Of a stretch of 64,000 bases of DNA, positions 1-8,543 are shown in pieces (within the stretch, counting starts at the first letter, position 1; each line of letters starts with the position of its first letter). Source of the DNA: Bin87 sp965220055 (GTDB lineage Bacteria > Chloroflexota > Dehalococcoidia > Lucifugimonadales > UBA3495). Position numbers and translations under genes: made by a program. The notes beneath the pieces were generated by a model, which worked only from the letters and a program-made list of their open reading frames with translations, did not search any database and had not been told where the DNA came from. Location of the stretch: positions 3,906,001 through 3,970,000 of the forward strand of contig CBDCPE010000004.1 of NCBI GenBank assembly GCA_965220055.1. Reading direction: 5' to 3'.

Positions 1-1366
1 CCAATTCCGATCGTTGAACGATGTTTTCGATAACGGCCTGCCACTTGCCCTCGGCGGTGGGAAATATCAAATCGCTGGCATCGTCCCTGATCATTGGCAC
101 GTTCGTGGGAACGGCGACCACCTCGAGGCCGTAGATCTTGTAGAACTCGTCGGCCTCGGTAACGGCGGTTCCGGTCATACCCGAGAGCTTGCGATACATC
201 CGGAAGTAGTTCTGGAGAGTGATGGTGGCGTAGGTGACGCTCTCGCGCTGGATCTTGAGGCCTTCCTTCGCCTCAACCGCCTGATGCAGACCGTCGGACC
301 AGCGACGGCCGTATTGGAGCCGGCCGGTGAATTCGTCGACGATGACGACCTCGGCGCTGGTCACCACGTAGTCCTTGTCCTTGACCTTCTGTACCTGGGC
401 GACCACCGCGTTTTCGACGTACTGAACGAGGTGGAAGTTCTCGGGATCGTACAAGTTATCGACACGCAGGTGACGCTCGGCCTTGCTGATGCCCTCTTCG
501 GTCAGGGAGATGGCCTGGGTGCGCTCGTCGACGGTGTAGTCGGCGTACTCCCGCAAGCGGGGCGCCAGCCGGGCACAGTTGGAATAGTGCTCCACCGGTT
601 GTTGGGCGGGACCGCTGATGATCAGGGGAGTCCGCGCCTCGTCGATCAGGATGTTGTCAACCTCGTCAACGATGGCGAAGTGATGTGCCGGCCGGCCGGC
701 GTCGCGAGTTTGCACCTGGAGCTCGGCGCCCACCGACATGTTGTCGCGTAGGTAGTCAAAACCGAACTCGTTGTTGGTGCCGTAGAGGATGTCGGCACGG
801 TATGCCTCGGCCCGGGACACGGGGGTCAAGTATTGGTAGCCTCCGCGGCCGACGTCGGTCAGGCCGGGGTCGTAGATGTATGCCGCATCGTGCTGAAGGC
901 AGCCCACGGTCAGGCCGAGCAGGTGATAGACCGGCCCCATCCACAGGGGGTCACGCCGGGCTAGATAGTCGTTGACGGTGACGATGTGGACCCCGTCGCC
1001 GGTGACCGCGTTCAGAAATGCCGGCAGGGTGGCGACCAGGGTCTTGCCCTCCCCCGTTTTCATCTCCGCGATCTTGCCCTGGTGCAAAACGGCGCCGCCA
1101 ATCAACTGCACGTCGTAGTGCCGCTGACCCAGCGTGCGGCGCGCGGCCTCACGCACCACCGCAAAGGCCTCCGGGAGAAGATCGTCCAATGTCGCGCCGT
1201 CGTCCAGTCGTCGGCGGAACTCGTCGGTCTTCGCGCCGAGTGCCCCGTCGTTCAACTCCCGTGCGGAATCCTCCAGACGGTTGACCTGTGGCACCAGTTG
1301 GCTGCGCAATTTTTCGGCGGCCCGCTCGGGCGTGTCGCCGACCATTTTCTTCAGAAACGAAACCAT
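1..1366 (-). CDS. secA: SecA preprotein translocase ATPase, 3' end outside the window
   Basis: The motor ATPase of the Sec export pathway, which binds SecYEG and pushes unfolded preproteins across the membrane. About 455 N-terminal residues are visible, read leftward off the edge. They start MVSFLKKMVGDTPERA and carry the Walker A region MKTGEGKTLVATLP, the NDYLARRD motif, a DEVD Walker B (IVDEVDNILIDEARTP) and the EFTGRLQYGRRWSDGLHQA segment before the preprotein-binding domain. The start is the ATG at 1366-1364, preceded by a weak GGTGAGG ribosome site. The frame is open throughout. No sign of being a second, accessory SecA can be judged from this part. Confidence 0.95.
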   Translation of the reverse strand, partial: MVSFLKKMVGDTPERAAEKLRSQLVPQVNRLEDSARELNDGALGAKTDEFRRRLDDGATLDDLLPEAFAVVREAARRTLGQRHYDVQLIGGAVLHQGKIAEMKTGEGKTLVATLPAFLNAVTGDGVHIVTVNDYLARRDPLWMGPVYHLLGLTVGCLQHDAAYIYDPGLTDVGRGGYQYLTPVSRAEAYRADILYGTNNEFGFDYLRDNMSVGAELQVQTRDAGRPAHHFAIVDEVDNILIDEARTPLIISGPAQQPVEHYSNCARLAPRLREYADYTVDERTQAISLTEEGISKAERHLRVDNLYDPENFHLVQYVENAVVAQVQKVKDKDYVVTSAEVVIVDEFTGRLQYGRRWSDGLHQAVEAKEGLKIQRESVTYATITLQNYFRMYRKLSGMTGTAVTEADEFYKIYGLEVVAVPTNVPMIRDDASDLIFPTAEGKWQAVIENIVQRSEL

Positions 1367-1543
1367 GGGAATCCCTCACCCTTACCTTATTTTGGCGAAA
1401 GAAGGAACACCTTTCAGTATAGCAAGTATGCCGGTATAGCAAGAATGCCGGGCGGGCGCAGTCAGCCGGCCATTGCCGTTGCTCACCGCGTGCGCGAACC
1501 GGGACCCTGTTTGCCGCAAACCCGCTGCTTGCGGGCCGTCAAT

Positions 1544-2314
1544 CTAATCGAACTGGTAGGGGTAAACTACCTGCAGAACCCGCCCGTCGCGCAGGGCGTC
1601 GAAGTACCCGTGGGTAGCGTCGGGCTGTTGGAGCCAGCGGCGGATGACATATACGCACAGCGACGCCAGTTGCCCGCCGACGCTGGTCGCGGCCGGGGCT
1701 ATCATCAGGTCGTCATACATCGACGGGTTGACCGAATCGTTCTCTTCGCTCAGAAAATCGGTCAGCGCCAGGGAAATGGACTGGGACTCCGCCCCCGCCA
1801 TCAGCATCGCGTAATCGTTGACGCTCCACGACGACTGCATAATATCGTCGGGGTTCATCTGGGACATGACGTTCTCATCCAGGAACATGGCCAGCGCCAA
1901 CAGGAAACGGCTGAATGCCAACCGCGACGGGTCTGTATTGCCGTAGATCGAGTTTCCTTCTGTTTTGCTGGCGGTCAGGAACTTAGCCTTGTCAATGGAC
2001 GACACCAGCAGCGGGATCTCGCGGCGGATCAGGATGCTCAGGCAGTCCTGGATGAGCTCGCCGCGCCGGTCCGGCCGCCACGAGCGGAAGTGTCCCTTGC
2101 CCTGGTACAAATCGCCGGGACGCAACTCGTTCGGCACGCCGTCGGCGCCGGGAGCGGCGCCAAAGTGGCGGCGAATCAAGGCGTCATACTCCCCGGTCAT
2201 GGAAATGTACTGGCTTTCTTGGACCAGCAGGCCGGCGTGGATGTGATGCGGCTGATTCGGGTCGTCGGCGCTGAGGCCGGTTTGACCGGATTCACTGAGG
2301 AAAACCAGGTACAT
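1544..2314 (-). CDS. DUF3800 domain protein
   Basis: A 256-residue protein beginning MYLVFLSESGQTG, the pattern that opens DUF3800 proteins (usually IYVDESGDTG); DUF3800 is predicted to adopt an RNase H-like fold. Here the first acidic residue of the motif is Ser instead of Asp, so catalytic competence is uncertain. The start at 2314 is chosen because GGGAGG lies six bases upstream; an in-frame start 42 bases earlier lacks a site. It lies between secA and rplY on the same strand. Function is unknown; members are often found near mobile or defence genes. Confidence 0.7.
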   Translation of the reverse strand: MYLVFLSESGQTGLSADDPNQPHHIHAGLLVQESQYISMTGEYDALIRRHFGAAPGADGVPNELRPGDLYQGKGHFRSWRPDRRGELIQDCLSILIRREIPLLVSSIDKAKFLTASKTEGNSIYGNTDPSRLAFSRFLLALAMFLDENVMSQMNPDDIMQSSWSVNDYAMLMAGAESQSISLALTDFLSEENDSVNPSMYDDLMIAPAATSVGGQLASLCVYVIRRWLQQPDATHGYFDALRDGRVLQVVYPYQFD

Positions 2315-2407
2315 AGTAGCCTCCCAGGCTGGCGCGGCGGGCCTTATCTGCCCCAACTGGGTTGGGCGGCAATGCCGGAGGATGCGGGCATCAGGAGCCG
2401 GAACCTG

Positions 2408-2716
2408 CTATTGAGCAACGGTCCGGAAGTCAACGTGGACAACGTCGCCGGTGCGAGGTTGCCACTGGATCTCGGACGCAACAGCCGTGTACTCGCCGGA
2501 TTCGCCGGCGATGGTCACGCGCATGGGCTGGCCAAACTCTCCGCCGGCGCGGCTGATGGCCTGGAGCAGGGGACGGGCCCCGCACTGAAGCGAGCGGGAT
2601 TCGACCCCATGACCATAGAGATGAACAGGCACAATGCCGTCGCGACGGAGCGCTTTGACCTTCTTGCCCAGGGTGTCGCGGGGTTCGAGTTGGACGGAAA
2701 CCGTCGGGGTGGTCAT
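2408..2716 (-). CDS. rplY: 50S ribosomal protein bL25 (short form)
   Basis: A 102-residue protein with the bL25 N-terminal domain that binds 5S rRNA: RDTLGKKVKALRRDGIVPVHLYGHG is recognisable, followed by LLQAISRAGGEF and the closing VVHVDFRTV. The CTC-type C-terminal extension seen in many bacteria (about 200 residues) is absent, so this is the short form as in E. coli. The start at 2716 has CAGGAG 11 bases upstream; the longer in-frame start at 2758 lacks support. The next gene upstream is divergent. Confidence 0.9.
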   Translation of the reverse strand: MTTPTVSVQLEPRDTLGKKVKALRRDGIVPVHLYGHGVESRSLQCGARPLLQAISRAGGEFGQPMRVTIAGESGEYTAVASEIQWQPRTGDVVHVDFRTVAQ

Positions 2717-2798
2717 CTTAATCGGAACTCCTGAGGAACGTATGGCGGGGCAACCCAAAATGAGCGCATATCATAGCATATGGTACGGCCGATAAAGA

Positions 2799-2826
2799 TT
2801 GACAACATTGAGAACTCATGTACTAT
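2799..2826 (+). promoter_or_regulatory. sigma-70-type promoter upstream of the DUF4365 gene
   Basis: TTGACA at 2799-2804 and TACTAT at 2821-2826 with a 16-base spacer. It precedes the ATG at 2847 by about 20 bases and so would give a very short leader. Confidence 0.5.
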
Positions 2827-2846
2827 CTGATGCAGCCGGGCCAAAT

Positions 2847-3356
2847 ATGATAACAATCACCAGCCAGCGGATCGGTGCAACAGCAAAATGTCGCCCAATT
2901 TTATTCAAGCAACTGTCTCGGGCTTACACGAGAGCAGTGATATTTCGCGCCGGCTTTCGGTTGTCCAACCCAGAGGTTGATGACCATGGTATTGATGGCA
3001 CGGTAGTTGACCCCGATCGCCGCGGCGTCAATCGTGTGGATTTTCAACTGAAAGCTACTACGTTGTATCAAATGACGAGCGATAACGTTGTGTATGACCT
3101 GCGAGTTGAGGACTACAATCGCCTGATCATAGACGATGATGTCCCTAGAATTCTGATATTATTTATCATGCACAATGATGACACCCAGTGGCTAGTTCAA
3201 AACGAGGATGAGTTGTGTCTGCGGAAGTGCGCGTACTGGGTTTCACTGATGGCAGTGACCCGCTCGACAAACTCATCGACGGTGCGGGTTTATGTACCGG
3301 TAGCCAACATGTTCGACCAAGACGGATTGCGGGATATGTTCCGCCAACTGCTCTGA
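2847..3356 (+). CDS. DUF4365 domain protein, PD-(D/E)XK-like nuclease candidate
   Basis: A 169-residue protein with the DUF4365 pattern: an N-terminal helix (LSRAYTRAVIFRAGF), then PEVDDHGIDGTVV, then DFQLKATT. The Asp plus the QxK pair resembles the divergent PD-(D/E)XK nuclease core assigned to this family. DUF4365 genes are common in defence islands and toxin-like cassettes. It starts at the ATG at 2847; no ribosome site is seen, but a promoter lies just upstream. It ends 16 bases before an interrupted gene with which it probably formed a two-gene cassette. Lower GC than flanking genes suggests acquisition. The biological role is not established. Confidence 0.65.
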   Translation: MITITSQRIGATAKCRPILFKQLSRAYTRAVIFRAGFRLSNPEVDDHGIDGTVVDPDRRGVNRVDFQLKATTLYQMTSDNVVYDLRVEDYNRLIIDDDVPRILILFIMHNDDTQWLVQNEDELCLRKCAYWVSLMAVTRSTNSSTVRVYVPVANMFDQDGLRDMFRQLL

Positions 3357-3734
3357 TCCACGGAGGCCGAGGATGGACGTGCAGATCAGGGACTCTGAAG
3401 CGTTACGTCGAGTATCGCCGACTATATTGCGGGCTTACCTGGAAGCCCGTGGATGGGTCCAAGAGGAAACCTGGCGCAATCGAATTATGGTGTGGTCGAT
3501 CACGCAAAACGAACAAGTCAAAGAGATCCTGGCGCCGTTACGTGAACAGACTGACGCCTACGCCGTTCGGATTTCCGAAGCAATCGCATTGCTCTCGGAA
3601 ATTGAGGGGCGCTCGCAGTTGAACATTTATTACGACGTCATTGGCGCCGGGGCCGATGTGATCCGGCTGCGGTCGCTGAACGGCGTAGGTGAAAGCGGCT
3701 GGACACTTGGCGAAAGCGTGGACTTTCTGACTAG

Positions 3735-4590
3735 GGGGTGTCGTCAAAAGAGTTTGCTCCAGATCATCACTGCCCGGAGTTGGCAAATGGCCAGGTATGA
3801 CGCCGCTCTCTTGGCATAACGGGTCGCCACTCCGCACCACTGCTTGAAGTCCAAGAATCCGTTCTCCACCAAGTGCCGCAACTTGTACAGTGCCTGGTCG
3901 TAGTCCCGCTTTTCCCTCCGGTTGCTTTTGGGCGGTATCACCGGGTTCATTCCCGATGCCCGAGCGGTGGCTATGATTTCATTGGTGTCATAGGCTTTGT
4001 CCGCCAGCAGACACTCCGCCTCTATACCCTCGATCAGGGGCAACGCCAAAGAGCAGTCGGCCACCGTGCCTCCAGTAACCGCCAGCCTTACCGGCATTCC
4101 GTGGGAGCCCACCGCCAGGTGCAACTTGCTGTTCAGCCCCCTTTGGTGCGGGCAATAGCCTGATTTCCGCCCCGAGCGCCGGCACTGTGGGGATGGGCCT
4201 TGATGTAGCTGGCGTCTATCATCAGCCACTCGAAATCAGGCACTCGAAATCAGGGTCATCCATCACTTCCTCCAACAGTCCGGCCCACACACCCCGGTCC
4301 CGCCAGCGGCAGAAGCGGCGGTGGGTGTTCTTCCAGTCTCCGTAGTCCGGGGGCAAATCGCGCCAGGGAGCGCCGGTGCGCAGAACCCAGCAAACGGCGT
4401 CGATAAACCGCCGGTTGTCATGGGCCGGCCGACCTCTCTTGCCTGCTCCCCCGGGCAGGTACAGCCTCAGCCGCTCCCAAACACCGTCTGTCATATCGTG
4501 GCGCCGGTGCGCTGCCGTCATACTCCCCACCTTCCACACTCTCCCTGTTACCGGCAATTTACCACCCTCTCACTGTTTTGACGACACCCC
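3735..4590. mobile_element. IS5-family (IS427-like group) insertion sequence, 856 bp
   Basis: Terminal inverted repeats GGGGTGTCGTCAAAA and TTTTGACGACACCCC are perfect over 15 bp. The element is flanked by CTAG at 3731-3734 and 4591-4594, the target duplication typical of the IS427 group. It carries one transposase region on the minus strand, which is frame-broken. Confidence 0.9.
3744..4557 (-). pseudogene. IS5-family transposase, frameshifted
   Basis: Two overlapping reading frames make up one DDE transposase: an N-terminal part (4222-4557, with MTDGVWERLRLYLPG and VCWVLRTGAPWRDLPP) and a C-terminal part (3744 to about 4150, with LNSKLHLAV, LLADKAYDT and the final FKQWCGVATRYAKRAASYL). Two lesions separate them. 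A perfect 14-bp tandem duplication at 4227-4254 shifts the frame after EVMDDPDFE. Further on, a -1 shift is needed at AAAGGGGGCTGA to go from TKGG to LNSK. The second could be the programmed frameshift known in this group; the duplication looks inactivating. Confidence 0.8.
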
Positions 4591-5421
4591 CTAGGGCTCG
4601 TGACCTGATATTAGCGGCGGCTCGCGCTGCCGAACGTCCTGGCCAGCTAGCCTACCGTGGGCGAGCCAGCGGAGAAGTCACGGACTATGTGCGTGGCGTA
4701 AAGCCATTGCCCGGGTACGAAACCGGGCCCGAGTTGACCCTGCATTCTCAAGTGCCAGCCGGTTACGGCGTACAACTGGATATGGGCGATCCTGTTCAGG
4801 CACCATTTCCCCGTCGCGTCACCATCGCTTTGAACGCCGGGTTGCATGAGGCTGTCAGGAAGGCAGAATCCGTAGTGGGTGGGGAGGGCATTGCTGACGC
4901 CTTTGGGGAATCGACGCCTCAAACCGCCAGCGCCAATTTGTGCGAAGCGGTAGCCGCTTTAGCCTACCGGGGACATGGGGTCGGAGTGAGTCTATCTTGG
5001 GCGGGGGTACGCGCTGCTGAAGCACCAAACAGCGAGTTCGTGTTCACAGAGAGTGCCGCCGATGTCCTCACTGAGGGAGCTACCCTGCTGCGGCGGAATA
5101 GCCCTTTCCCAGACGCCCACGTGACGGGTGAAATAGTGCGACTTGACCGTCAATCCCAAGAAGAGTTTGACGGTCAAGCAGTGGTCCTGTACCAGCTCGA
5201 CGACAGGCCGGTAGCGTTGCACGTTCAGTTTGACATAAACGATCGCGACGAAGTACTGCGTGCTTTTCGAGATGGTATTGAAATCAGCTTAGACGGTGAC
5301 ATATACCGCCAGGGTCGCCAGTACGTCCTGCGCGAACCGCGCAATTTCACAGTAGCTTCTGGAATACTGTAGACGACAAGTTAGCGTTAAACATGCCACC
5401 GATTTCACTCGGCGAATTTGC

Positions 5422-6402
5422 TTATGTCAAGACCTCCGCGTTGGCGCAGGCTTCCATCGGCTCTCCCTTGAGCCCGGCTACCAGGTTGCGCGCGGCCAGC
5501 TTCATGGTATTCAACCGCGTCGGCAGGGCGGCGCTGCCGATGTGGGGCGTGATCACCAGGTTGTCCAGGGTCAGCAACGGGTCGTCGGGCGAGATGGGTT
5601 CCGGCGAGGTTACGTCCAGGGCGGCCCGCGCGATCTGCCCGTCGCGCAGTGCCTCGTACAGAGCCGCCGGATCGACCACCGGCCCGCGCGACACGTTGAT
5701 GAGGATGGCCGAGGGTTTCATCATCGCCAGCTGCGGTCCGCTGATCAGGTGATGCGTCTGGGGCGTCAGGGGCACGCTGAGAACGACGAAATCGGCCTGG
5801 GCCAACAGATCCGGAAACTCAACGTAACGCACGCCGTACTCCGCTTCGGCGTCAGGATACCGGGTGCGCGAATGGTAGGCGATGTCCATGTCGAACCCGC
5901 CAGCGCGCTTGGCGATCTCCCGGCCGATCTGCCCCAATCCAACGATACCCAGGCAGGCTTCATGCACGTCCTGCCCCAACCAGTGGGTGGGGTGAAACTG
6001 GATTTGCCAGCCGCCGCCGCGCAGCCAGCGCTCGCTCTCCGACGTGCGCCGCGCCGCGCCCAGCAGCAATGCCATTGCCAGGTCGGCGGTGGACTTGGCC
6101 AGCACCCCGGGCGTGTAGCCCACCGGGATGCCACGCCGCGTCGCCTCGGCCACGTCCACGTTGTCCAGGCCCACGGCCAACTGGCTGATCGCTCGCAGGC
6201 TGGGCGCCGCGTCCAGCAGATCGGCGTCCACGCGGTCCATTATGGTGGTGAGGATCCCGTCGGCATCCCTGGAATGTCGCCGCAGTTCCTCCACGGATGG
6301 CGGCGTTTCCTCCGGCCACACGGTCACGTCAGCAACCTCCCGAATGATGTCCAACGCCTCGGGAAGCAGGGTACGGGTTACGAAAGTGCGTGGGGTCGGC
6401 AT
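5422..6402 (-). CDS. D-isomer-specific 2-hydroxyacid dehydrogenase
   Basis: A 326-residue NAD(P)-dependent dehydrogenase of the glyoxylate/hydroxypyruvate reductase type that interconverts 2-oxoacids and D-2-hydroxyacids. Visible motifs: substrate-loop AVGLDNVDVAEATRRGI, nucleotide-binding GIVGLGQIG (residues about 150-158), catalytic Arg in INVSRGPVVD, Glu in SPEPISPDDPLL and His in ITPHIGSA. Length and motif order are normal. Start ATG at 6402 with GGTGAG about six bases upstream. It stands alone; the stretch upstream (6403-6616) holds only a hairpin. The exact substrate cannot be told. Confidence 0.9.
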   Translation of the reverse strand: MPTPRTFVTRTLLPEALDIIREVADVTVWPEETPPSVEELRRHSRDADGILTTIMDRVDADLLDAAPSLRAISQLAVGLDNVDVAEATRRGIPVGYTPGVLAKSTADLAMALLLGAARRTSESERWLRGGGWQIQFHPTHWLGQDVHEACLGIVGLGQIGREIAKRAGGFDMDIAYHSRTRYPDAEAEYGVRYVEFPDLLAQADFVVLSVPLTPQTHHLISGPQLAMMKPSAILINVSRGPVVDPAALYEALRDGQIARAALDVTSPEPISPDDPLLTLDNLVITPHIGSAALPTRLNTMKLAARNLVAGLKGEPMEACANAEVLT

Positions 6403-6528
6403 AGCAACTCACCGCCAATAATAATAGCGACGCCTGATTTGGCCGCCGTCTCACCGATTGTAGTATCGCGGGGTGTTCGTTGCCAGTGTTACGTTTGGAG
6501 CGTTTGGCCGGATGTTCCGACAACGGAG

Positions 6529-6558
6529 AAGGGCCGCCGCAACGTTGCGACGGCCCTT
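6529..6558. terminator. Strong intergenic hairpin after the small gene at 6617-6907
   Basis: AAGGGCCG and CGGCCCTT arms extend into CGCAACGTTGCG, giving a nearly perfect 30-base palindrome. No T-run follows on either strand, so its role as terminator is inferred from its place 58 bases after the minus-strand stop. Confidence 0.45.
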
Positions 6559-6616
6559 GCCAACGGTGGAGCAGCGCAGGGAGGGCAGCGCCGCCCACTT
6601 GCCGGTGGAAGATGGG

Positions 6617-6907
6617 CTATGCCAGTTTGGTGAAACCGTCGCGGTAACCGCGGGTCTCGGCGATCTCGCGTTCCAGGCGGGCGCGCGCGGTCGTACCGGG
6701 GCCGGCCACGATGTTATACAGGGCGACGAAACTCGCGACGATGGTCGCCTGGACGGACGGCTTGCGGCTGGCTTCCCACTGCGTGAGCAACTCGGCCGGG
6801 GTTTCCGGGATGTCGGAAACGTCGACGGCGGCGGTCTCGGCCGGGGCCACGGCGATTTCGGCAACCGCGGGCTTGGTTTCGATTTCGGGTTTGATTGCGG
6901 TAACCAT
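6617..6907 (-). CDS. Small protein of unknown function
   Basis: A 96-residue protein not recognised. The N-terminal 40 residues are rich in Ala, Pro, Glu and Val and probably disordered; the rest (ELLTQWEASRKPSVQ, FVALYNIV, ARLEREIAETRGYRDG) could form helices. A clear AAGGAG ribosome site stands seven bases before the ATG at 6907, and a good promoter lies at 6957-6985, so it is very probably expressed as a monocistron. Confidence 0.6.
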   Translation of the reverse strand: MVTAIKPEIETKPAVAEIAVAPAETAAVDVSDIPETPAELLTQWEASRKPSVQATIVASFVALYNIVAGPGTTARARLEREIAETRGYRDGFTKLA

Positions 6908-6956
6908 TTGCTTGCTCCTTGTGGCTAATAGTAATAGCCGGTGATCATTTGTAATA

Positions 6957-6985
6957 ATGATACCGAAGCGGCCTTATTCCGTCAA
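6957..6985 (-). promoter_or_regulatory. sigma-70-type promoter for the small gene at 6617-6907
   Basis: On the minus strand, TTGACG (6985-6980), a 17-base spacer and TATCAT (6962-6957). An AT-rich stretch lies just upstream. Confidence 0.55.
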
Positions 6986-7023
6986 TAGATATTGACTGAT
7001 AATTTATATCGTTCTTGCCGATG

Positions 7024-7049
7024 CAAAAGGGCGGGTTCGCACCCGCCCT
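7024..7049 (-). terminator. Rho-independent terminator of the FAD oxidase
   Basis: On the minus strand an AGGGCGGGT/ACCCGCCCT hairpin with a four-base loop is followed by TTTT. It lies 33 bases after the stop of the gene at 7082. Confidence 0.75.
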
Positions 7050-7081
7050 CAGCGTTAGTCCTCGTTTCGCCGTCCGTCGCG

Positions 7082-8533
7082 TTAAAGCGCCAATTTCCCT
7101 GGATTCATGATACCCGCCGGATCCAGCGCACGCTTGATGTCGAGTAGGGCATCCCGGTTGACGCCCAACTCGCGACCCAGCAAATGGTGCAACTTGATGC
7201 CGACGCCGTGGCAGTACTCCATGATGCCGCCCATATCTTGGGCCAGCGTCAGCACCTCGTCCACGCCGGCGGCGAGGTTGGCCCGCACCTCGGGGTCATA
7301 TCCATCCCGACCAACGACCCGACGGTCGCCGTCGGGCACCACCAGCATCGAGAAGAACTCGGGTCGGCTCCACAGGCAGTATTCCACCACCTTGATCTTC
7401 CGGGCCTCCAGCATCCGGTCCGCCCGTCGCCGGTAATCAAGTACCCGGTCAGCGGGCAAGCTCATGTGCAGGTAGTCAAAGGTGCGGCCCCACTGCCTCT
7501 GCCAACGCTCCGCTCGAGGGCGTCCCAAAGCGGTCTCCCTATAGTTCAACGCGGAGTCGTGCCGATGTTTCCAATAGTCCAGCGTCGGCTCCGGACCAAC
7601 GTCCCAGCCTCCCAGCTCACTGCAAATCGATCTGGTTCGCTGTGACCCGGCAGCAACGCCTTCGCGGTAGCCCTCGAACAGGAGGTGCAGCAGCACACCC
7701 TCGCTGTCCTCGGTAAGATCAAGGAGTGTGGGCCGAACGCCCAGGGCCGCCATTTCCGACACCGCCGCGAAACCGGTGTCGAAGTCGGCAAATTCCATGG
7801 TGGCATACTCGGCCGCTTCGGGCTGCCGGAATACCCGAAGGGTCGCCTTGGTTATGACGCCGAAGACCCCTTCACTGCCGATGAAAAGGTGGTTCAGATT
7901 GGGCCCGGAGGACTGCTTCGGCACCGGTCTCGTCTCTATGATGCGGCCGTCGGGAAGCACCACCTCGAGCGCCACCACCTGGTCACCCATGGGGCCGAAG
8001 GCGGCGGCGCGGTAGCCCACGCCGTTCGTCGAGATAGTGCCGGCCACGCTCGCGATGGGAACGCTGTACGGGTCATGGCCCGGCATGAGCCCGTGTGGCT
8101 CCAGTCCATCGTAGAGATCCTCCAGGATCATTCCTGCCTCGACCTCCACCGTCTGCGACACGGTGTCGACGCGCAGCAGCCGGTTGAGCCGGCCCAGGTC
8201 GAGGATTATGCCGCCACGAACGGGCAACACGCCGCCCATCACCCCGGTGCCTCCGCCGTAGGGGATCACCGGCACCGAGCGTTCCTGGGCAAAGGCCACA
8301 ACCTGGGACACCTGTGCTGTGTCCGCTGGCAGAACTATCGCATCGGCCAGTCGGTCGAAAGCCGCGTCGGCGTAGTAGGCGCGGTACGGGGTCAGGGCGT
8401 CGGCCGAATAGCGGTCAAGCTCGGCCGGTTCGGTCAGAACGTGTTCCGCGCCGACTATTGGGGCGAGGCTGGCAACCAGATCGTCCGATGGAGGTCGGTC
8501 GGTGTCGGAAGCGGACTGAGAGGAGGACGCCAC
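7082..8533 (-). CDS. FAD-linked oxidase (GlcD/alkyl-DHAP synthase type)
   Basis: A 483-residue flavoprotein of the vanillyl-alcohol oxidase superfamily. The N-terminal FAD-binding domain shows VIPYGGGTGVMGGVLP, LDLGRLNRLL and VEAGMILEDL, then SVAGTISTNGVGYRAAAFG and LFIGSEGVFGVIT. The C-terminal half (YDYLHMS-like segment, CHGVGIKLHHLLGRELG, ALDPAGIMNPGKL) matches the substrate domain of lactate/glycolate or alkyldihydroxyacetone-phosphate-type oxidases. Start GTG at 8533, ten bases after the cysS stop, with no strong ribosome site, so translational coupling to cysS is likely. The substrate is unknown. Confidence 0.85.
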   Translation of the reverse strand: MASSSQSASDTDRPPSDDLVASLAPIVGAEHVLTEPAELDRYSADALTPYRAYYADAAFDRLADAIVLPADTAQVSQVVAFAQERSVPVIPYGGGTGVMGGVLPVRGGIILDLGRLNRLLRVDTVSQTVEVEAGMILEDLYDGLEPHGLMPGHDPYSVPIASVAGTISTNGVGYRAAAFGPMGDQVVALEVVLPDGRIIETRPVPKQSSGPNLNHLFIGSEGVFGVITKATLRVFRQPEAAEYATMEFADFDTGFAAVSEMAALGVRPTLLDLTEDSEGVLLHLLFEGYREGVAAGSQRTRSICSELGGWDVGPEPTLDYWKHRHDSALNYRETALGRPRAERWQRQWGRTFDYLHMSLPADRVLDYRRRADRMLEARKIKVVEYCLWSRPEFFSMLVVPDGDRRVVGRDGYDPEVRANLAAGVDEVLTLAQDMGGIMEYCHGVGIKLHHLLGRELGVNRDALLDIKRALDPAGIMNPGKLAL

Positions 8534-8543
8534 GGGGACAACG

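Larger units (their letters stand above)
3373..5372 (+). pseudogene. Partner of the DUF4365 gene, split by an IS5-type insertion
   Basis: The gene starts at the ATG at 3373 (MDVQIRDSEALRRVSP) and runs to base 3734, where an IS5-type element with a CTAG target duplication sits. The coding frame resumes at 4595 and runs to the stop at 5370-5372. Removing the element and one CTAG copy joins codon fragments AG and G into AGG and gives one 379-residue frame (..SVDFLTRARDLILAAA..), so the insertion is the only lesion visible. I do not recognise the family. The protein is acidic and appears soluble, with no signal peptide. Its position 16 bases after the DUF4365 gene suggests an effector or partner in the same cassette. 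Confidence 0.7.

Noticed and set aside
14..751. Long plus-strand open frame at the left edge
   Set aside because: It is antisense to secA, whose minus-strand frame has all SecA motifs.
986..2734. 582-codon plus-strand open frame
   Set aside because: It runs antisense to secA, the DUF3800 gene and rplY and has no family-like sequence; a product of high GC.
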